Source: Nevskia sp.
GTDB lineage: Bacteria > Pseudomonadota > Gammaproteobacteria > Nevskiales > Nevskiaceae
Assembly: GCA_023229645.1 (NCBI GenBank)
Contig: JALNYU010000021.1
Location: 7,686-71,685, forward strand
Length of the DNA stretch: 64,000 nt
Direction: 5' to 3'
The position numbers and the translations under genes are program-made. Under the pieces are notes generated by a model. The model worked only from the letters and a program-made list of their open reading frames with translations, did not search any database and was not told where the DNA came from. Positions 1-9,445 of this stretch are shown here, piece after piece; position 1 is the first letter of the stretch, and each line of letters starts with the position of its first letter.

Positions 1-94
1 CGCCACGCAGCCTCCGGCAAGACTGCGGCCTTCTGTATCAGCGTCGCGATTATTTGATCGGGCGCCGTGGCGGGCCGATAGGGAGGACCGTTTG

Positions 95-2338
95 ATGAAA
101 CCCACGCTCCGATTCGTCGCAGCATGGTTGGCGGCATTGCTGGTGCTGGTTGCATTTGCTTGGCTGGCCGTCACCCATACCACGCGAACCTGGTTCGAGA
201 AAGATGTTGCGCTCCGCGCCGAGCTGGCCGTTAGCGGCGCCCGCCGCGCCCTGATCGGCGGGCTGGAAACCCGCGATACGCACGGGCTGCAGGAATTGCT
301 GACCGACATCGTGCGCGACGAGCGTATTCTCGCCGCTTCACTCTGCAACACTGACAACCGCCCAATCGTCGCCACGCCGGACTTCCCGCGTACACTGGGC
401 TGCGCCGAAATCGGGCCTCATCTGCACGAGGACGACGCGCTTGACGCCAGCGCCTGGACCTCGTGGCGGAAATTCACCGAACTCCCCGGCGGCGATGTCC
501 ACGTCAGCGCTTCGCCGCTGATCGGGGGCGATCACGTCTACGGCTTCGTCGTCTTGGTGCACGATCTCAGCTTCGCCGCGCGGCGCGAAGCCAGCACACA
601 GCGCTTCTTGCTCATTACGTTTCTGACGCTCGCGGTGCTTGCCGCGATCGTGACGTTGATCAGCGTGCGCCTACTCTGGCGCAATTGGGGCGAGGCCTTG
701 CGGCGGATGGCGAGCGGCGATGACGACAACCGCCGACCCGAATTTATCCCACTGCTGAAAGACATGCGGTCGCTACTCAATCGCCTTGCTCAGGAAGAAA
801 ACGCCGAACAACACGGCGGGATCTGGAGCCCGCAACGGCTGAAGTTAACGCTGCAACGGCATTTGCACGGCGAACGCTTGATCGCCGTCGCCAATCGCGA
901 ACCCTATATTCATAACTACAACGCCGACGGCAGCATTCGCGTACTGCATCCGGCCAGCGGTTTGGTCAGCGCGCTGGAGCCGGTGATGCGCGCCTGCTCC
1001 GGCGTCTGGATCGGCCACGGCGCGGGCTCGGCTGACCGTGAAACGGTCGATGCCCGCGATCACGTCCGCGTTCCGCCGGGCGAGGAATCGTACGTGATTC
1101 GCCGGCTCTGGCTGAGCAAGGAAGAAGAACAAGGCTATTACTACGGCTTCGCCAACGAAGGCCTGTGGCCGCTCTGCCATGTAGCGCACGCACGGCCGAC
1201 GTTCCGGATCGACGACTGGCGCCACTACCAAGCGGTGAATCGTAAATTCGCCGACGCAGTCTGCGATGAAGCCGATTCCGACGATCCAGTGATTTTGGTT
1301 CAGGACTACCACTTTGCGCTGGTGCCCAAAATGCTGCGCGAGCGCCTACCGCGCGCAACCATCCTGACGTTCTGGCATATCCCGTGGCCGAACCCGGAGC
1401 AGATCAGCATTTGCCCGTGGCATACCGAGCTGATCGAAGGACTGCTCGGTAGCAGCATTCTCGGTTTTCACACGCAATTCCACTGCAATAATTTTCTTGA
1501 CGCCGCCGACCGTTTTCTCGAATCGCGGATTGATCGTGAAGACTTCGCCGTTATTCAACATCAGCGCCGGACGCTGGTGCGGGCGTACCCAATTTCGGTG
1601 GAGTGGCCGAACCACTGGGTGGATGCCACGCCGCCAGCTGCCGAATGCCGCGCCGCAGTGTTCGCCGATCTCAAGTTGCCGGCAGACGGTCGTTTAGGCG
1701 TTGGCGTTGATCGCTTGGATTACACCAAAGGCATTGAGGAGCGCTTCGGCGCGATCGAACGCTTGCTCGAACGCGAGCCGCACTGGATAGGCAAGTTCAC
1801 GTTCCTGCAAATCGCTTCCCCAAGCCGGACGTTGATCGAACGCTACGCCCAGCTGAACCGCGACGTCGAAAAGCTGGTCACGCGAATCAACGGCCGGTTT
1901 GCCACCGCCGACTGGCAACCGATTGTTCTGCGCACGCTGCACACCGAGCCGCCCGATGTTTTCCGCCTCTACCGCGCGGCCGACGTTTGTTACGTCAGCA
2001 GCCTGCACGACGGCATGAATCTCGTTGCCAAAGAGTTCTTGGCCGCGCGGGACGACGAACAAGGCGTACTGGTGCTATCAAAATTCACCGGCGCGGCACG
2101 CGAACTCGCTGAAGCGCTGATCGTTAACCCCTACGATCTTGAGGAAGCCAGCGCCGCGCTGGCACTGGCATTGCGGATGCCGCCCGAGGAGCAGCGCGCC
2201 CGCGTACGGGCGATGCGGCAACAAATATCGGAAATGAACGTCTATCGCTGGGCCGGCCGCATGCTGCTTGATGCCAGCCGCCTGCGCGCCCGAGAACAAA
2301 TGGCGGGCCTGTTGGCCGCCCATCGTCAGAGCGCCTAA
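95..2338 (+). CDS. otsA: Membrane-anchored trehalose-6-phosphate synthase (GT20) with N-terminal sensor-like module
   Basis: Transfers glucose from a nucleotide sugar to glucose-6-phosphate, the first step of trehalose synthesis. The GT20 domain fills roughly residues 260-735 and includes the family-typical stretches VGVDRLDYTKGIEERF and HDGMNLVAKEF. Classical OtsA is about 470 residues; this protein is about 747. The extra N-terminus has one membrane segment (about residues 8-27), about 140 residues of probable periplasmic domain, a second membrane segment (about 171-195) and a linker, an arrangement like a membrane sensor. The ATG at 95 is preferred because GGGAGG at 81-86 is well spaced; a TTG at 92 would add one residue. 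The stop overlaps the otsB start (TAATG), so the two are probably translationally coupled. Catalytic assignment is firm; a sensing role for the N-terminus is inference. Confidence 0.93.
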   Translation: MKPTLRFVAAWLAALLVLVAFAWLAVTHTTRTWFEKDVALRAELAVSGARRALIGGLETRDTHGLQELLTDIVRDERILAASLCNTDNRPIVATPDFPRTLGCAEIGPHLHEDDALDASAWTSWRKFTELPGGDVHVSASPLIGGDHVYGFVVLVHDLSFAARREASTQRFLLITFLTLAVLAAIVTLISVRLLWRNWGEALRRMASGDDDNRRPEFIPLLKDMRSLLNRLAQEENAEQHGGIWSPQRLKLTLQRHLHGERLIAVANREPYIHNYNADGSIRVLHPASGLVSALEPVMRACSGVWIGHGAGSADRETVDARDHVRVPPGEESYVIRRLWLSKEEEQGYYYGFANEGLWPLCHVAHARPTFRIDDWRHYQAVNRKFADAVCDEADSDDPVILVQDYHFALVPKMLRERLPRATILTFWHIPWPNPEQISICPWHTELIEGLLGSSILGFHTQFHCNNFLDAADRFLESRIDREDFAVIQHQRRTLVRAYPISVEWPNHWVDATPPAAECRAAVFADLKLPADGRLGVGVDRLDYTKGIEERFGAIERLLEREPHWIGKFTFLQIASPSRTLIERYAQLNRDVEKLVTRINGRFATADWQPIVLRTLHTEPPDVFRLYRAADVCYVSSLHDGMNLVAKEFLAARDDEQGVLVLSKFTGAARELAEALIVNPYDLEEASAALALALRMPPEEQRARVRAMRQQISEMNVYRWAGRMLLDASRLRAREQMAGLLAAHRQSA

Positions 2339-3120
2339 TGAAGCCAATCCTAACCCCGCTTTATCGCCCGGTCTTGCAACCCTTTTTCGGTGCCGGCGCC
2401 GTGCTGGCATTCGACTATGACGGCACCTTAGCGCCAATCGTGGCGCAACCCAGCGAGGCCCACATGCGGCCCGAAACCCGTGAGTTGCTCGACCGCGTCG
2501 CCCGCCGTTACCCGGTCGCGGTCATTACCGGTCGCGCTCGGCTGGATGTGCTGCGCTTCCTGCAAGGCATTCCCTTACTCGACGTAATCGGCAATCACGG
2601 TTATGAAGTCTTCGGCGCTTCGCCGCCCGCCGCGCTGCAATGTATCCCCGACTGGCACCGAATGCTCAGCGCGCGGCTGCGCGATCTTCCCGGCGTCGTG
2701 ATCGAAGACAAGCGCTACTCCCTATCCGTGCATTACCGCGCCTGCGCCGACACTACCGCGGCGGCGGCGCAAGTCCGCGCGGCCGCAGAATTACTGGTCG
2801 GTGCGCGTCTCGTCGGTGGCAAAGCGGTACTCAATATCGTCGTTGAAGGCGCGCCGAATAAAGGCATTGCGCTGATGCGCTTGCGGGCCAAACTCGGCAA
2901 TCCAGCCGCGGTGTTCGTCGGCGACGATGACACCGACGAAGACGCCTTCGCGCTGACTCGGGACACGCACGCAATCGGCATCCGGGTCGGCGCAAATCCC
3001 GAATCGGCGGCCGAGTATTGTGTCGCTGACCAACACCAAATCGACGACTTATTGCGCGCCTTCGAAGACGGCGCGCGGCTGCGTGCCAACAGCATGCCGC
3101 CGACTATCGTCGACCGGTAG
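2338..3120 (+). CDS. otsB: Trehalose-6-phosphate phosphatase
   Basis: HAD-superfamily phosphatase that removes phosphate from trehalose-6-phosphate to give trehalose. The catalytic motif I (FDYDGTLAP) is near residue 25. The later VFVGDDDTDEDAF carries the acidic metal-binding motif, and a conserved lysine lies in the NKGIAL segment. At 260 residues it matches the family length. Its ATG overlaps the stop of the synthase gene by one base, so the pair forms a compact otsA-otsB operon supplying a compatible solute under osmotic or desiccation stress. Gene order and coupling support the assignment. It converges on the next gene with only 12 bases between them. Confidence 0.95.
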   Translation: MKPILTPLYRPVLQPFFGAGAVLAFDYDGTLAPIVAQPSEAHMRPETRELLDRVARRYPVAVITGRARLDVLRFLQGIPLLDVIGNHGYEVFGASPPAALQCIPDWHRMLSARLRDLPGVVIEDKRYSLSVHYRACADTTAAAAQVRAAAELLVGARLVGGKAVLNIVVEGAPNKGIALMRLRAKLGNPAAVFVGDDDTDEDAFALTRDTHAIGIRVGANPESAAEYCVADQHQIDDLLRAFEDGARLRANSMPPTIVDR

Positions 3121-3132
3121 CGCCGGTCTTGC

Positions 3133-4209
3133 TCAGCGCCGTAAACGCTGCAGCGTTTCCTCTGCCAGACGCTGCGTTAACACCGCTGCCGGTAGCGCCT
3201 GGGCATAGCGCCGCGCTTGGCCGGCCCATAGCGGCATGAAATCACTGATGCCGGAGGGCTCGGTTTGGGCGCGTAATGGGGCCAGCGCGGCACCGGCCAA
3301 TGGAAACGCAGGCGCCGCCGGGTTCATTGGTCCCAAGTCGCGCATTAGGCGGTTAACGATGCCACGCGCAGGTCGGCCACTGAACAAGCGCGTCAACGCG
3401 GTATCGTCATCGCCGAGGTGTTGCAGGGCCGCGCGATGCACCGGCGAGATCGTCGCTTCGGGGCTGAGCAAATACACGGTACCGAGCTGCACCCCCGCCG
3501 CGCCGAGCGCGAACGCCGCCGCGATACCGCGGGCGTCGCCGATGCCGCCAGCGGCGATAACCGGCACCTGCACGGCGTCGACGATCTGCGGCACCAGCGC
3601 CATCGTGCCAAGTTGCGTGCTGATGTCGTCACTCAAAAACATGCCGCGATGGCCGCCTGCTTCCACACCCTGAGCAATGATCGCGTCGCAACCGCGCGCC
3701 TCTAGCCAAACCGCCTCACGCACCGTTGTCGCCGACGACAATACTTTCGCACCCGTTGCCTTCACCCGTTCCAGCAGAGCCGGCGCCGGCAGCCCGAAAT
3801 GGAAACTGACCACCGCTGGCCGCTCCGCTTCGACCAACGCGCACATGGCAGCATCGAACGGCTTGCGCGCCGCTGCCGGCAGTGCGGTTTCGGGGTCCAA
3901 GCCCAAGGCTTCGTAATACGGTCGCAGCAGTTGCCGCCACTGCGCGTCGTGGGCGGCGTCTACCGCCGGCGGCGGGTGGCAAAAGAAATTCAGATTCAGC
4001 GGCTGCGCGGCCTGCGCTCGGAATAGTCGGATCTCGGCCGCAGCGGCTTCCGGCGTCAGCATCGCGCACGGTAAGGCACCGAGTCCGCCGGCTTTGGCAA
4101 CTGCCGCGGCCAAGGCTGATAAACCCGCGCCCGCCATCGGTGCCTGCAAAATCGGCAGCGCAATGCCGAGCAAGTGCAGCAAACGTGTATCGGGCCAGGG
4201 CGCGTGCAT
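3133..4209 (-). CDS. Nitronate monooxygenase / NPD-family FMN oxidoreductase
   Basis: TIM-barrel flavoprotein of the 2-nitropropane dioxygenase-like family, which oxidises nitronates with FMN and oxygen; some relatives are enoyl-ACP reductases. Visible marks are the N-terminal PILQAPMAG, the central EAGGHRG containing the usual catalytic histidine, and the phosphate-binding AAGGIGDARGIAAAFALGA. The ATG at 4209 is chosen because AGGACA lies just upstream and the family begins close to the PILQAPMAG motif. A longer open frame to 4383 has no such support. Product is 358 residues. It stands alone, convergent with otsB and divergent from the LolA-like gene, so the substrate cannot be inferred from context. 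Confidence 0.88.
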   Translation of the reverse strand: MHAPWPDTRLLHLLGIALPILQAPMAGAGLSALAAAVAKAGGLGALPCAMLTPEAAAAEIRLFRAQAAQPLNLNFFCHPPPAVDAAHDAQWRQLLRPYYEALGLDPETALPAAARKPFDAAMCALVEAERPAVVSFHFGLPAPALLERVKATGAKVLSSATTVREAVWLEARGCDAIIAQGVEAGGHRGMFLSDDISTQLGTMALVPQIVDAVQVPVIAAGGIGDARGIAAAFALGAAGVQLGTVYLLSPEATISPVHRAALQHLGDDDTALTRLFSGRPARGIVNRLMRDLGPMNPAAPAFPLAGAALAPLRAQTEPSGISDFMPLWAGQARRYAQALPAAVLTQRLAEETLQRLRR

Positions 4210-4409
4210 GTTGTGTCCTTTTATGGCCGCGTATGACGGCGCTTGTATTCCGTATTGCGCCCAAGTTTGCAGCGTTCTGAGCGCAATCGCGATACCGGAT
4301 TTGTTGCGCCGCACGCCCGTACAGAATTTCACGCAACTTTTACTACCTTTTCGCCGCGCGCAGCATCTAAGCGCATAGTTCAACCGCGATGACTGACCAG
4401 GAGATACCG

Positions 4410-5150
4410 ATGCGTGGTCCAGTTTTTCTGTTATGCGCCCTGCTTAGCCTGCCGGCTTACGCGGCGCCGCCTTATACCGCCGATGCCTTGGTTGCGAAAA
4501 ATATCGAAGCGCGCGGCGGGCTCGATAAATTACACGCGCTAAGCAGCCTGCGCCGCAGCGGTCGCTTGATCGACAACGGCGGCCAGCTGGAAATGGCCTT
4601 GGTCGAAACCAAGACGCGCAGCGGCGGCATTCGCGTCGAAGCCAGTGTTCAGGGCCTGACCCTGGTGCAAGCTTACGACGGCAAAGAAGGCTGGCAGATC
4701 AACCCGTTCCAAGGCCGCAAAGATGCCGAGCGGATACCGCCGGACGACACCAAGGAACTGGCCAGCGACGCCGATCTCGACGGCGCCTTGGTCGACTATA
4801 AAACCAAGGGCTCGACGCTGGTCTACCTCGGCACCGAAGATGTTGACGGCACGCCAGCACACAAGCTGAAGCTAACCAAGGCCGATGGCGATAGCCAAAC
4901 CATTTATTTGGATCCCGATGCCTTCCTCGAAATTCGCATCGTCAGCAGCCGCAGCGTCCGTGGCGCGCTGCAGGAAACCGTGACCGACTTCGGCGATTAC
5001 GAACAGGTTGACGGGGTCTACGTGCCGCTGGCGATCGAATCCGGCCCGAAAGGCTCGACCGAGCGGCAGAAAATCGAGTACAGCAAGGCTGAAGGCAATA
5101 TCAAAGTCGATCCCACGACTTTCCATTTTCCCGCCGCCGCCAGCAAATAG
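4410..5150 (+). CDS. Secreted LolA/LolB-fold-like outer-membrane lipoprotein-sorting-type protein
   Basis: A 246-residue protein with a clear signal peptide (MRGPVFLLCALLSLPAYA, cleavage before APPYTAD). The mature part opens with a helix containing KNIEARGGLDKLHAL, then antiparallel strands such as GWQINPF and the C-terminal VYVPLAIESG. This pattern is typical of periplasmic LolA/LolB-fold or DUF4292-like proteins that bind lipid or hydrophobic ligands. The ATG at 4410 is preferred over 4389 because AGGAG precedes it and the signal peptide then begins correctly. The next gene follows after 13 bases, so the two are probably cotranscribed. Function beyond an envelope location is not known from sequence. 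Confidence 0.75.
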   Translation: MRGPVFLLCALLSLPAYAAPPYTADALVAKNIEARGGLDKLHALSSLRRSGRLIDNGGQLEMALVETKTRSGGIRVEASVQGLTLVQAYDGKEGWQINPFQGRKDAERIPPDDTKELASDADLDGALVDYKTKGSTLVYLGTEDVDGTPAHKLKLTKADGDSQTIYLDPDAFLEIRIVSSRSVRGALQETVTDFGDYEQVDGVYVPLAIESGPKGSTERQKIEYSKAEGNIKVDPTTFHFPAAASK

Positions 5151-5163
5151 TCAGGAGCCCGAC

Positions 5164-8100
5164 ATGAGCCTTCAATCTTTCGGCCTCGCGCTGGCCACGG
5201 CGGCATTCTCGCTGACGGTGCAGGCAGCTGACGCACCGGTAGCGTTCGACGCTGGCACGATCTCCGGCCTCGGCGCGCGTAACATCGGCGCTGCCGCGAT
5301 GAGCGGCCGCATTGCCGCGCTCGATGCGTATAACGATCCATCCGGCAAAACCACGCTCGTCATCGGCACGGCCAGCGGCGGCGTCTGGAAATCGCTGGAT
5401 GGCGGCACGACGTTCAAGCCGGTATTCGACGATCAACCGGTGCAGGCGATCGGCGCCGTCACAGTCGATAGCAAAAACACCAATACCATCTGGGTCGGCA
5501 CCGGCGAGTCGTGGACCCGCAATTCGGTGTCGATCGGCAACGGCATTTATAAATCCAGCGACGGCGGCGATACCTGGACGCATCTCGGTTTGGAGAACTC
5601 CGAGCGTATCTCCAAGATTCTGATCGACCCGCGCAATAGCGACACCGTGTACGCCTGCGTACCGGGCAAACTCTGGAGCGACTCCGCCGACCGCGGCCTG
5701 TACAAAACCACCGACGGCGGCAAAACCTGGGCGCTGGTGCTGAAAGGCGGCAATCTTTCTACCGGCTGTTCGACGCTCGCGATGGACCCGAAGAATCCTG
5801 ACGTGCTGCTCGCCGGCCTTTGGGATTTCCGCCGCCAAGCCTGGACCTTCCGCTCCGGCGGCGATGGTCCGACCGCGCCCTCCGGCAGCGGTTTGTATCG
5901 CAGTGCCGACGGCGGCAAATCCTGGACTGAAATCACCGAAGCCGCCAACAAAGGCTTCCCGGCCAAACCCTACGGCCGCCTCGCGGTCGCGATTGCGCCG
6001 AGCAATCCACAGCGGGTTTACGCGTTTGTGGAGTCTACCGCCAGCGCCTTGTTCGTCAGCGACGATGGCGGCCAAACCTGGGACGCGCGCGACAAGAGCC
6101 AATGGATGGTTTGGCGACCCTTCTACTTCGCCAATCTAATCGTCGATCCTACAAACGCCGACCGCGTTTATAAAACCGATGGCCCGCTGATTCTTTCCGA
6201 AGACGCCGGCCGCAGCTTTTCTACGGTCGGCGGCTTCGCCGGCACGCACGGCGACGTGCACGATATTTGGGTAAACCCCAAAAACCCGCAGCACATCGTC
6301 CTCGGCGACGACGGCGGGCTTTGGTATTCCTATAACGGCACCGGCAAATGGTGGAAAGGTGAAAATCTACCGGTCTCGCAGTTCTATCATGTCAGCGTCG
6401 ATGATGCCGATCCGTACCGCGTCTACGGCGGCCTGCAAGACAACGCCAGCTGGGTTGGTGACACCGAATATCCCGGCGGCATTACCAATCACCGCTGGGA
6501 AAATCTTTACGGCGGCGACGGCTTTTGGACGTTTCTCGATCCAACCGATTCGAATTACGTCTACGCTGAGGCGCAAGGCGGCAACATCGGCCGGGTGAAT
6601 TTGCACACCCACGAATTGCGCGATATTCAACCGAAAGCAAATTTCAAAGAGAAACTCCGCTTTAATTGGAATACGCCGATTGCGTTGTCGCCAACGAATA
6701 AAAACACCGTATATGTCGGCGCGCAATTTCTATTTCGCAGCCGCGATCACGGCAATAGCTGGCAGCGCTTGTCGCCCGATCTCACGACCAACGATCCGGA
6801 CAAGCAAAAGCAAGAGCTATCCGGCGGCGTGACCATCGACAACTCTGCCGCCGAGCAGCACACGACGATTTACACCGTTAGCGAATCGCCGAAAGACCCC
6901 CTGACGATCTGGGTCGGCACCGACGACGGCAACCTGCAGCTAACGCGCGACGACGGTAAAACCTGGCGCAATGTCGTCGCCAATGTTCCCGGCTTACCGG
7001 CGCGGTCCTGGGTGAGTTGGATCGAAGCCAGCCGCCACGCCGCTGGCACCGCGTACGCAACATTCGATCGCCATAGCACCGGCGATATGCAGCCGTATGT
7101 TTACAAAACCACCGACTTCGGCAAAACCTGGATACCGCTAGTAACGCCGCGCGACGACAAAGCCGTGCGCGGCTACGCGCATGTCATTAAAGAAGATCTG
7201 CAAAAGCCCGGCTTGCTGTTTCTCGGCACCGAGTTCGGCTTGTACGTGTCGATCGATGGCGGCCAACAATGGGCGCCATTTAAAGGCGGCCACCTGCCGG
7301 CGGTGGCGGTGCGCGATGTCGTGATTCAGCCGCGCACCAACGACCTCATCCTCGCTACGCACGGGCGCGGCATTTGGATCGTCGATGACATTACACCGCT
7401 GCGTGCGCTGAGCGCTAACCTGTTGAATGAAGAGGCGACATTCGTCGCCAGCCGGCCGGTGCAGCAGCGCATCGAAGGCCAAGGCGGCTGGCCGAACGGC
7501 GATGCCGTGTTTGTCGGCGACAACCCGGCCGATGGCGCTGTAATCACCTATTACCAAAAAGCCCGTCACCTTTACGGCAAGTTGAAACTGGAGGTGCTCG
7601 ATGCCAACGGCACGCTGATCGATACTTTGCCGGCCAGCACCCGCCGCGGCTTAAACCGCGTGGTGTGGGCGATGCGCGGCAAGCCACCAAGAGTACCGCC
7701 GGCGGCTCAGCTGGCATTTGCCGGCACCCAAGGCGTGCGCCTGCTGCCCGGCACCTATACCTTGCGCTTGACCAAAAACGGCAAAACTTACGAGACCAAA
7801 ATCGACGTGCGGCTGGATCGTCGTGCGGCATTCACGTTAGCCGACCGCCAAGCGCAGTTCAAAACTGCGAGCGAAATCGGCGCACTGTTCGGCGCTGAAA
7901 GCGCGCTGGTCGAACGCATCAATACGCTGCGTGAAGCGCTCGCTACCACTAGCGCCGGCTTGACCGTCGGCGACGCATTAAAAGCCGAACTCAGCACGTT
8001 TGATGAGAAAGCCGACGCTGTCCGCAAGCAAATCGTCGCGACCACCGAAGGCGGTGCGATCACCGGCGAGGAGCGGCTGCGCGAGCACACGGATCAACTC

Positions 8101-8406
8101 TACGGCGCGGTCAACGGTTTCGAAGGCCGGCCCGGCCGCTACCACCTCGCGCGTCTAGCAGCGTTGCGCCGCGAACTCGCTGGCGTCCAAGCCGATTTCA
8201 GCGCCCTGCTCGGCCGAGATTTATCGGCGCTCAACGAGGCCTTAAAAACGCGCGGGCTGCCGGCGATTCCACCACCGCCGATGGAAGTCGCCGACGATGA
8301 CGACGCCGACGCGGCGCGCAGCAGCAGCCATGTCGGCCGTATCGACCCGGACGCGGCGTTTGGCGTCGCCGCGGCGGTGCCGAAAAACTTCCGGATTTAT
8401 CGTTGA
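5164..8406 (+). CDS. Secreted BNR/sortilin-like beta-propeller protein
   Basis: A 1080-residue exported protein beginning with a signal peptide (SLQSFGLALATAAFSLTVQA). From about residue 40 to 760 it carries many Asp-box (BNR) repeats of the form S-x-D-G-G-x-x-W, for example KSSDGGDTW, KTTDGGKTW, RSADGGKSW, SDDGGQTW and TRDDGKTW. This indicates one or two large beta-propellers like those of VPS10/sortilin and xyloglucanase-type proteins. The C-terminal third has an FlgD-like Ig-type region and a helical tail. Databases often label such proteins glycosyl hydrolase, but I see no catalytic residues that prove hydrolase activity. AGGAG lies 7 bases before the ATG. It probably shares an operon with the LolA-like gene upstream. 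The last 10 bases overlap the convergent MBL-fold gene. Confidence 0.85.
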   Translation: MSLQSFGLALATAAFSLTVQAADAPVAFDAGTISGLGARNIGAAAMSGRIAALDAYNDPSGKTTLVIGTASGGVWKSLDGGTTFKPVFDDQPVQAIGAVTVDSKNTNTIWVGTGESWTRNSVSIGNGIYKSSDGGDTWTHLGLENSERISKILIDPRNSDTVYACVPGKLWSDSADRGLYKTTDGGKTWALVLKGGNLSTGCSTLAMDPKNPDVLLAGLWDFRRQAWTFRSGGDGPTAPSGSGLYRSADGGKSWTEITEAANKGFPAKPYGRLAVAIAPSNPQRVYAFVESTASALFVSDDGGQTWDARDKSQWMVWRPFYFANLIVDPTNADRVYKTDGPLILSEDAGRSFSTVGGFAGTHGDVHDIWVNPKNPQHIVLGDDGGLWYSYNGTGKWWKGENLPVSQFYHVSVDDADPYRVYGGLQDNASWVGDTEYPGGITNHRWENLYGGDGFWTFLDPTDSNYVYAEAQGGNIGRVNLHTHELRDIQPKANFKEKLRFNWNTPIALSPTNKNTVYVGAQFLFRSRDHGNSWQRLSPDLTTNDPDKQKQELSGGVTIDNSAAEQHTTIYTVSESPKDPLTIWVGTDDGNLQLTRDDGKTWRNVVANVPGLPARSWVSWIEASRHAAGTAYATFDRHSTGDMQPYVYKTTDFGKTWIPLVTPRDDKAVRGYAHVIKEDLQKPGLLFLGTEFGLYVSIDGGQQWAPFKGGHLPAVAVRDVVIQPRTNDLILATHGRGIWIVDDITPLRALSANLLNEEATFVASRPVQQRIEGQGGWPNGDAVFVGDNPADGAVITYYQKARHLYGKLKLEVLDANGTLIDTLPASTRRGLNRVVWAMRGKPPRVPPAAQLAFAGTQGVRLLPGTYTLRLTKNGKTYETKIDVRLDRRAAFTLADRQAQFKTASEIGALFGAESALVERINTLREALATTSAGLTVGDALKAELSTFDEKADAVRKQIVATTEGGAITGEERLREHTDQLYGAVNGFEGRPGRYHLARLAALRRELAGVQADFSALLGRDLSALNEALKTRGLPAIPPPPMEVADDDDADAARSSSHVGRIDPDAAFGVAAAVPKNFRIYR

Positions 8407-9374
8407 TCCGGCGCTAAATCGTCAGCCGCTGGCGGGCCAGTTAAAGGTGCTGGCGGCGGCAAAAATCCGGCGACGAGCAAGCCGGCGTCGGTGCGCATTT
8501 TCAGCACCGCGCCGTCGTGGCTCGGGATAATCGCGATCTCGGGGTTGGTTTGCATCAGCTGATGCAGCGTTTTTAGCTCGGCGAGGACGGCCTTGCGGTC
8601 TTCGCCAATCACCACCGTCATGAACCACGGCCGCTCGCGTTCCAGTTCGATGTTGCGCAGGCGGGTGCTGATGTCACCGATGAACAGCAGTTCGCGGCCA
8701 TCGGCAAGGCGGACATAAACCATTTGGCTGCCCGGCGAATGGCCAGGCGATTTGATCAACACCACACCCGGCGCCAAGGCATAGCGGGCGTCGTAGTGCA
8801 GCGGCGTGTAGTCGGCCAGCGGCGCCAGCGGCAACACCGCCGGCTTCATACCGGCGCGGTTCGCGAATTGTTCGGCCGTAAGCCGCAGCTTCGGCTTCAA
8901 CGCCGCGAGGTTCGGCGCGGTGGTGATGCTGCCGATGTGATCCTCGTGCTCGTGGGTGATTACGATCTGCGCCGCGGCGTCCATCGCCGCCCGCACTTTG
9001 GCGCTGGCGGCATCGTTAAACTGCGGCAACATCAGCGTATGACTGGCAGTGGCGCGCTCGAGTCCGGTGTCGATCAAGATCGTTTGCTCGGGAAATACGA
9101 GCTGATAAGCGACGATCGGCAGCGGCGTTTTCCGCCACGGATCCCCAGCGACGAGCATCGCCTCATAAAACACGAATGCGCCGACCTGCTCGTAGCGCAC
9201 GGCCAACGGCTTATCGCCCGGCAGCGATTCCGCCAGCGCCCGCACTGCCGCCAAGTCCAACGGGAATTCGGCCTGCGCCGCCGGGCTGTGTAAAACCAAC
9301 AGCCCGTACATCGGCAGTACCAACGCCACCGTGACCAGCAGGCGCCAACCGTGTTTTCGTCTCCGCCGTGTCAT
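8397..9374 (-). CDS. Exported MBL-fold metallo-hydrolase
   Basis: Metallo-beta-lactamase-fold hydrolase. The metal ligands are visible in order: THEHEDHIG (the HxHxDH motif), SPGHSPGS, FIGDIS and the late IPSHDGAV. A hydrophobic N-terminal segment preceded by RRRRKHGWR looks like a signal peptide ending near SPAAQA, so the enzyme probably acts in the periplasm. The ATG at 9374 gives a normal signal peptide and 325 residues. An ATG at 9413 also has AGAGG seven bases upstream and would add 13 residues, so the start is not certain. The substrate cannot be read from sequence; relatives include lactonases and other hydrolases. It is divergent from the GST gene. Confidence 0.85.
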   Translation of the reverse strand: MTRRRRKHGWRLLVTVALVLPMYGLLVLHSPAAQAEFPLDLAAVRALAESLPGDKPLAVRYEQVGAFVFYEAMLVAGDPWRKTPLPIVAYQLVFPEQTILIDTGLERATASHTLMLPQFNDAASAKVRAAMDAAAQIVITHEHEDHIGSITTAPNLAALKPKLRLTAEQFANRAGMKPAVLPLAPLADYTPLHYDARYALAPGVVLIKSPGHSPGSQMVYVRLADGRELLFIGDISTRLRNIELERERPWFMTVVIGEDRKAVLAELKTLHQLMQTNPEIAIIPSHDGAVLKMRTDAGLLVAGFLPPPAPLTGPPAADDLAPDQR

Positions 9375-9445
9375 CCTCTTCCCCAGTAAGCGACCAACCA
9401 ACTGCACTATCATGCCGCAACCTCTACGCCACTCAGAGTGCGATC

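Noticed and set aside
1..57. Open plus-strand frame ending with TGA at 55-57
   Set aside because: It could be the tail of an upstream gene, but 18 codons are too few to recognise anything.
5101..6102. 333-codon open frame antisense to the BNR protein
   Set aside because: Mirror of Asp-box repeats, no start signals, no domain content.
5164..8406. Sialidase or xyloglucanase annotation of the BNR protein
   Set aside because: Asp-box repeats are structural; I could not identify the catalytic residues.
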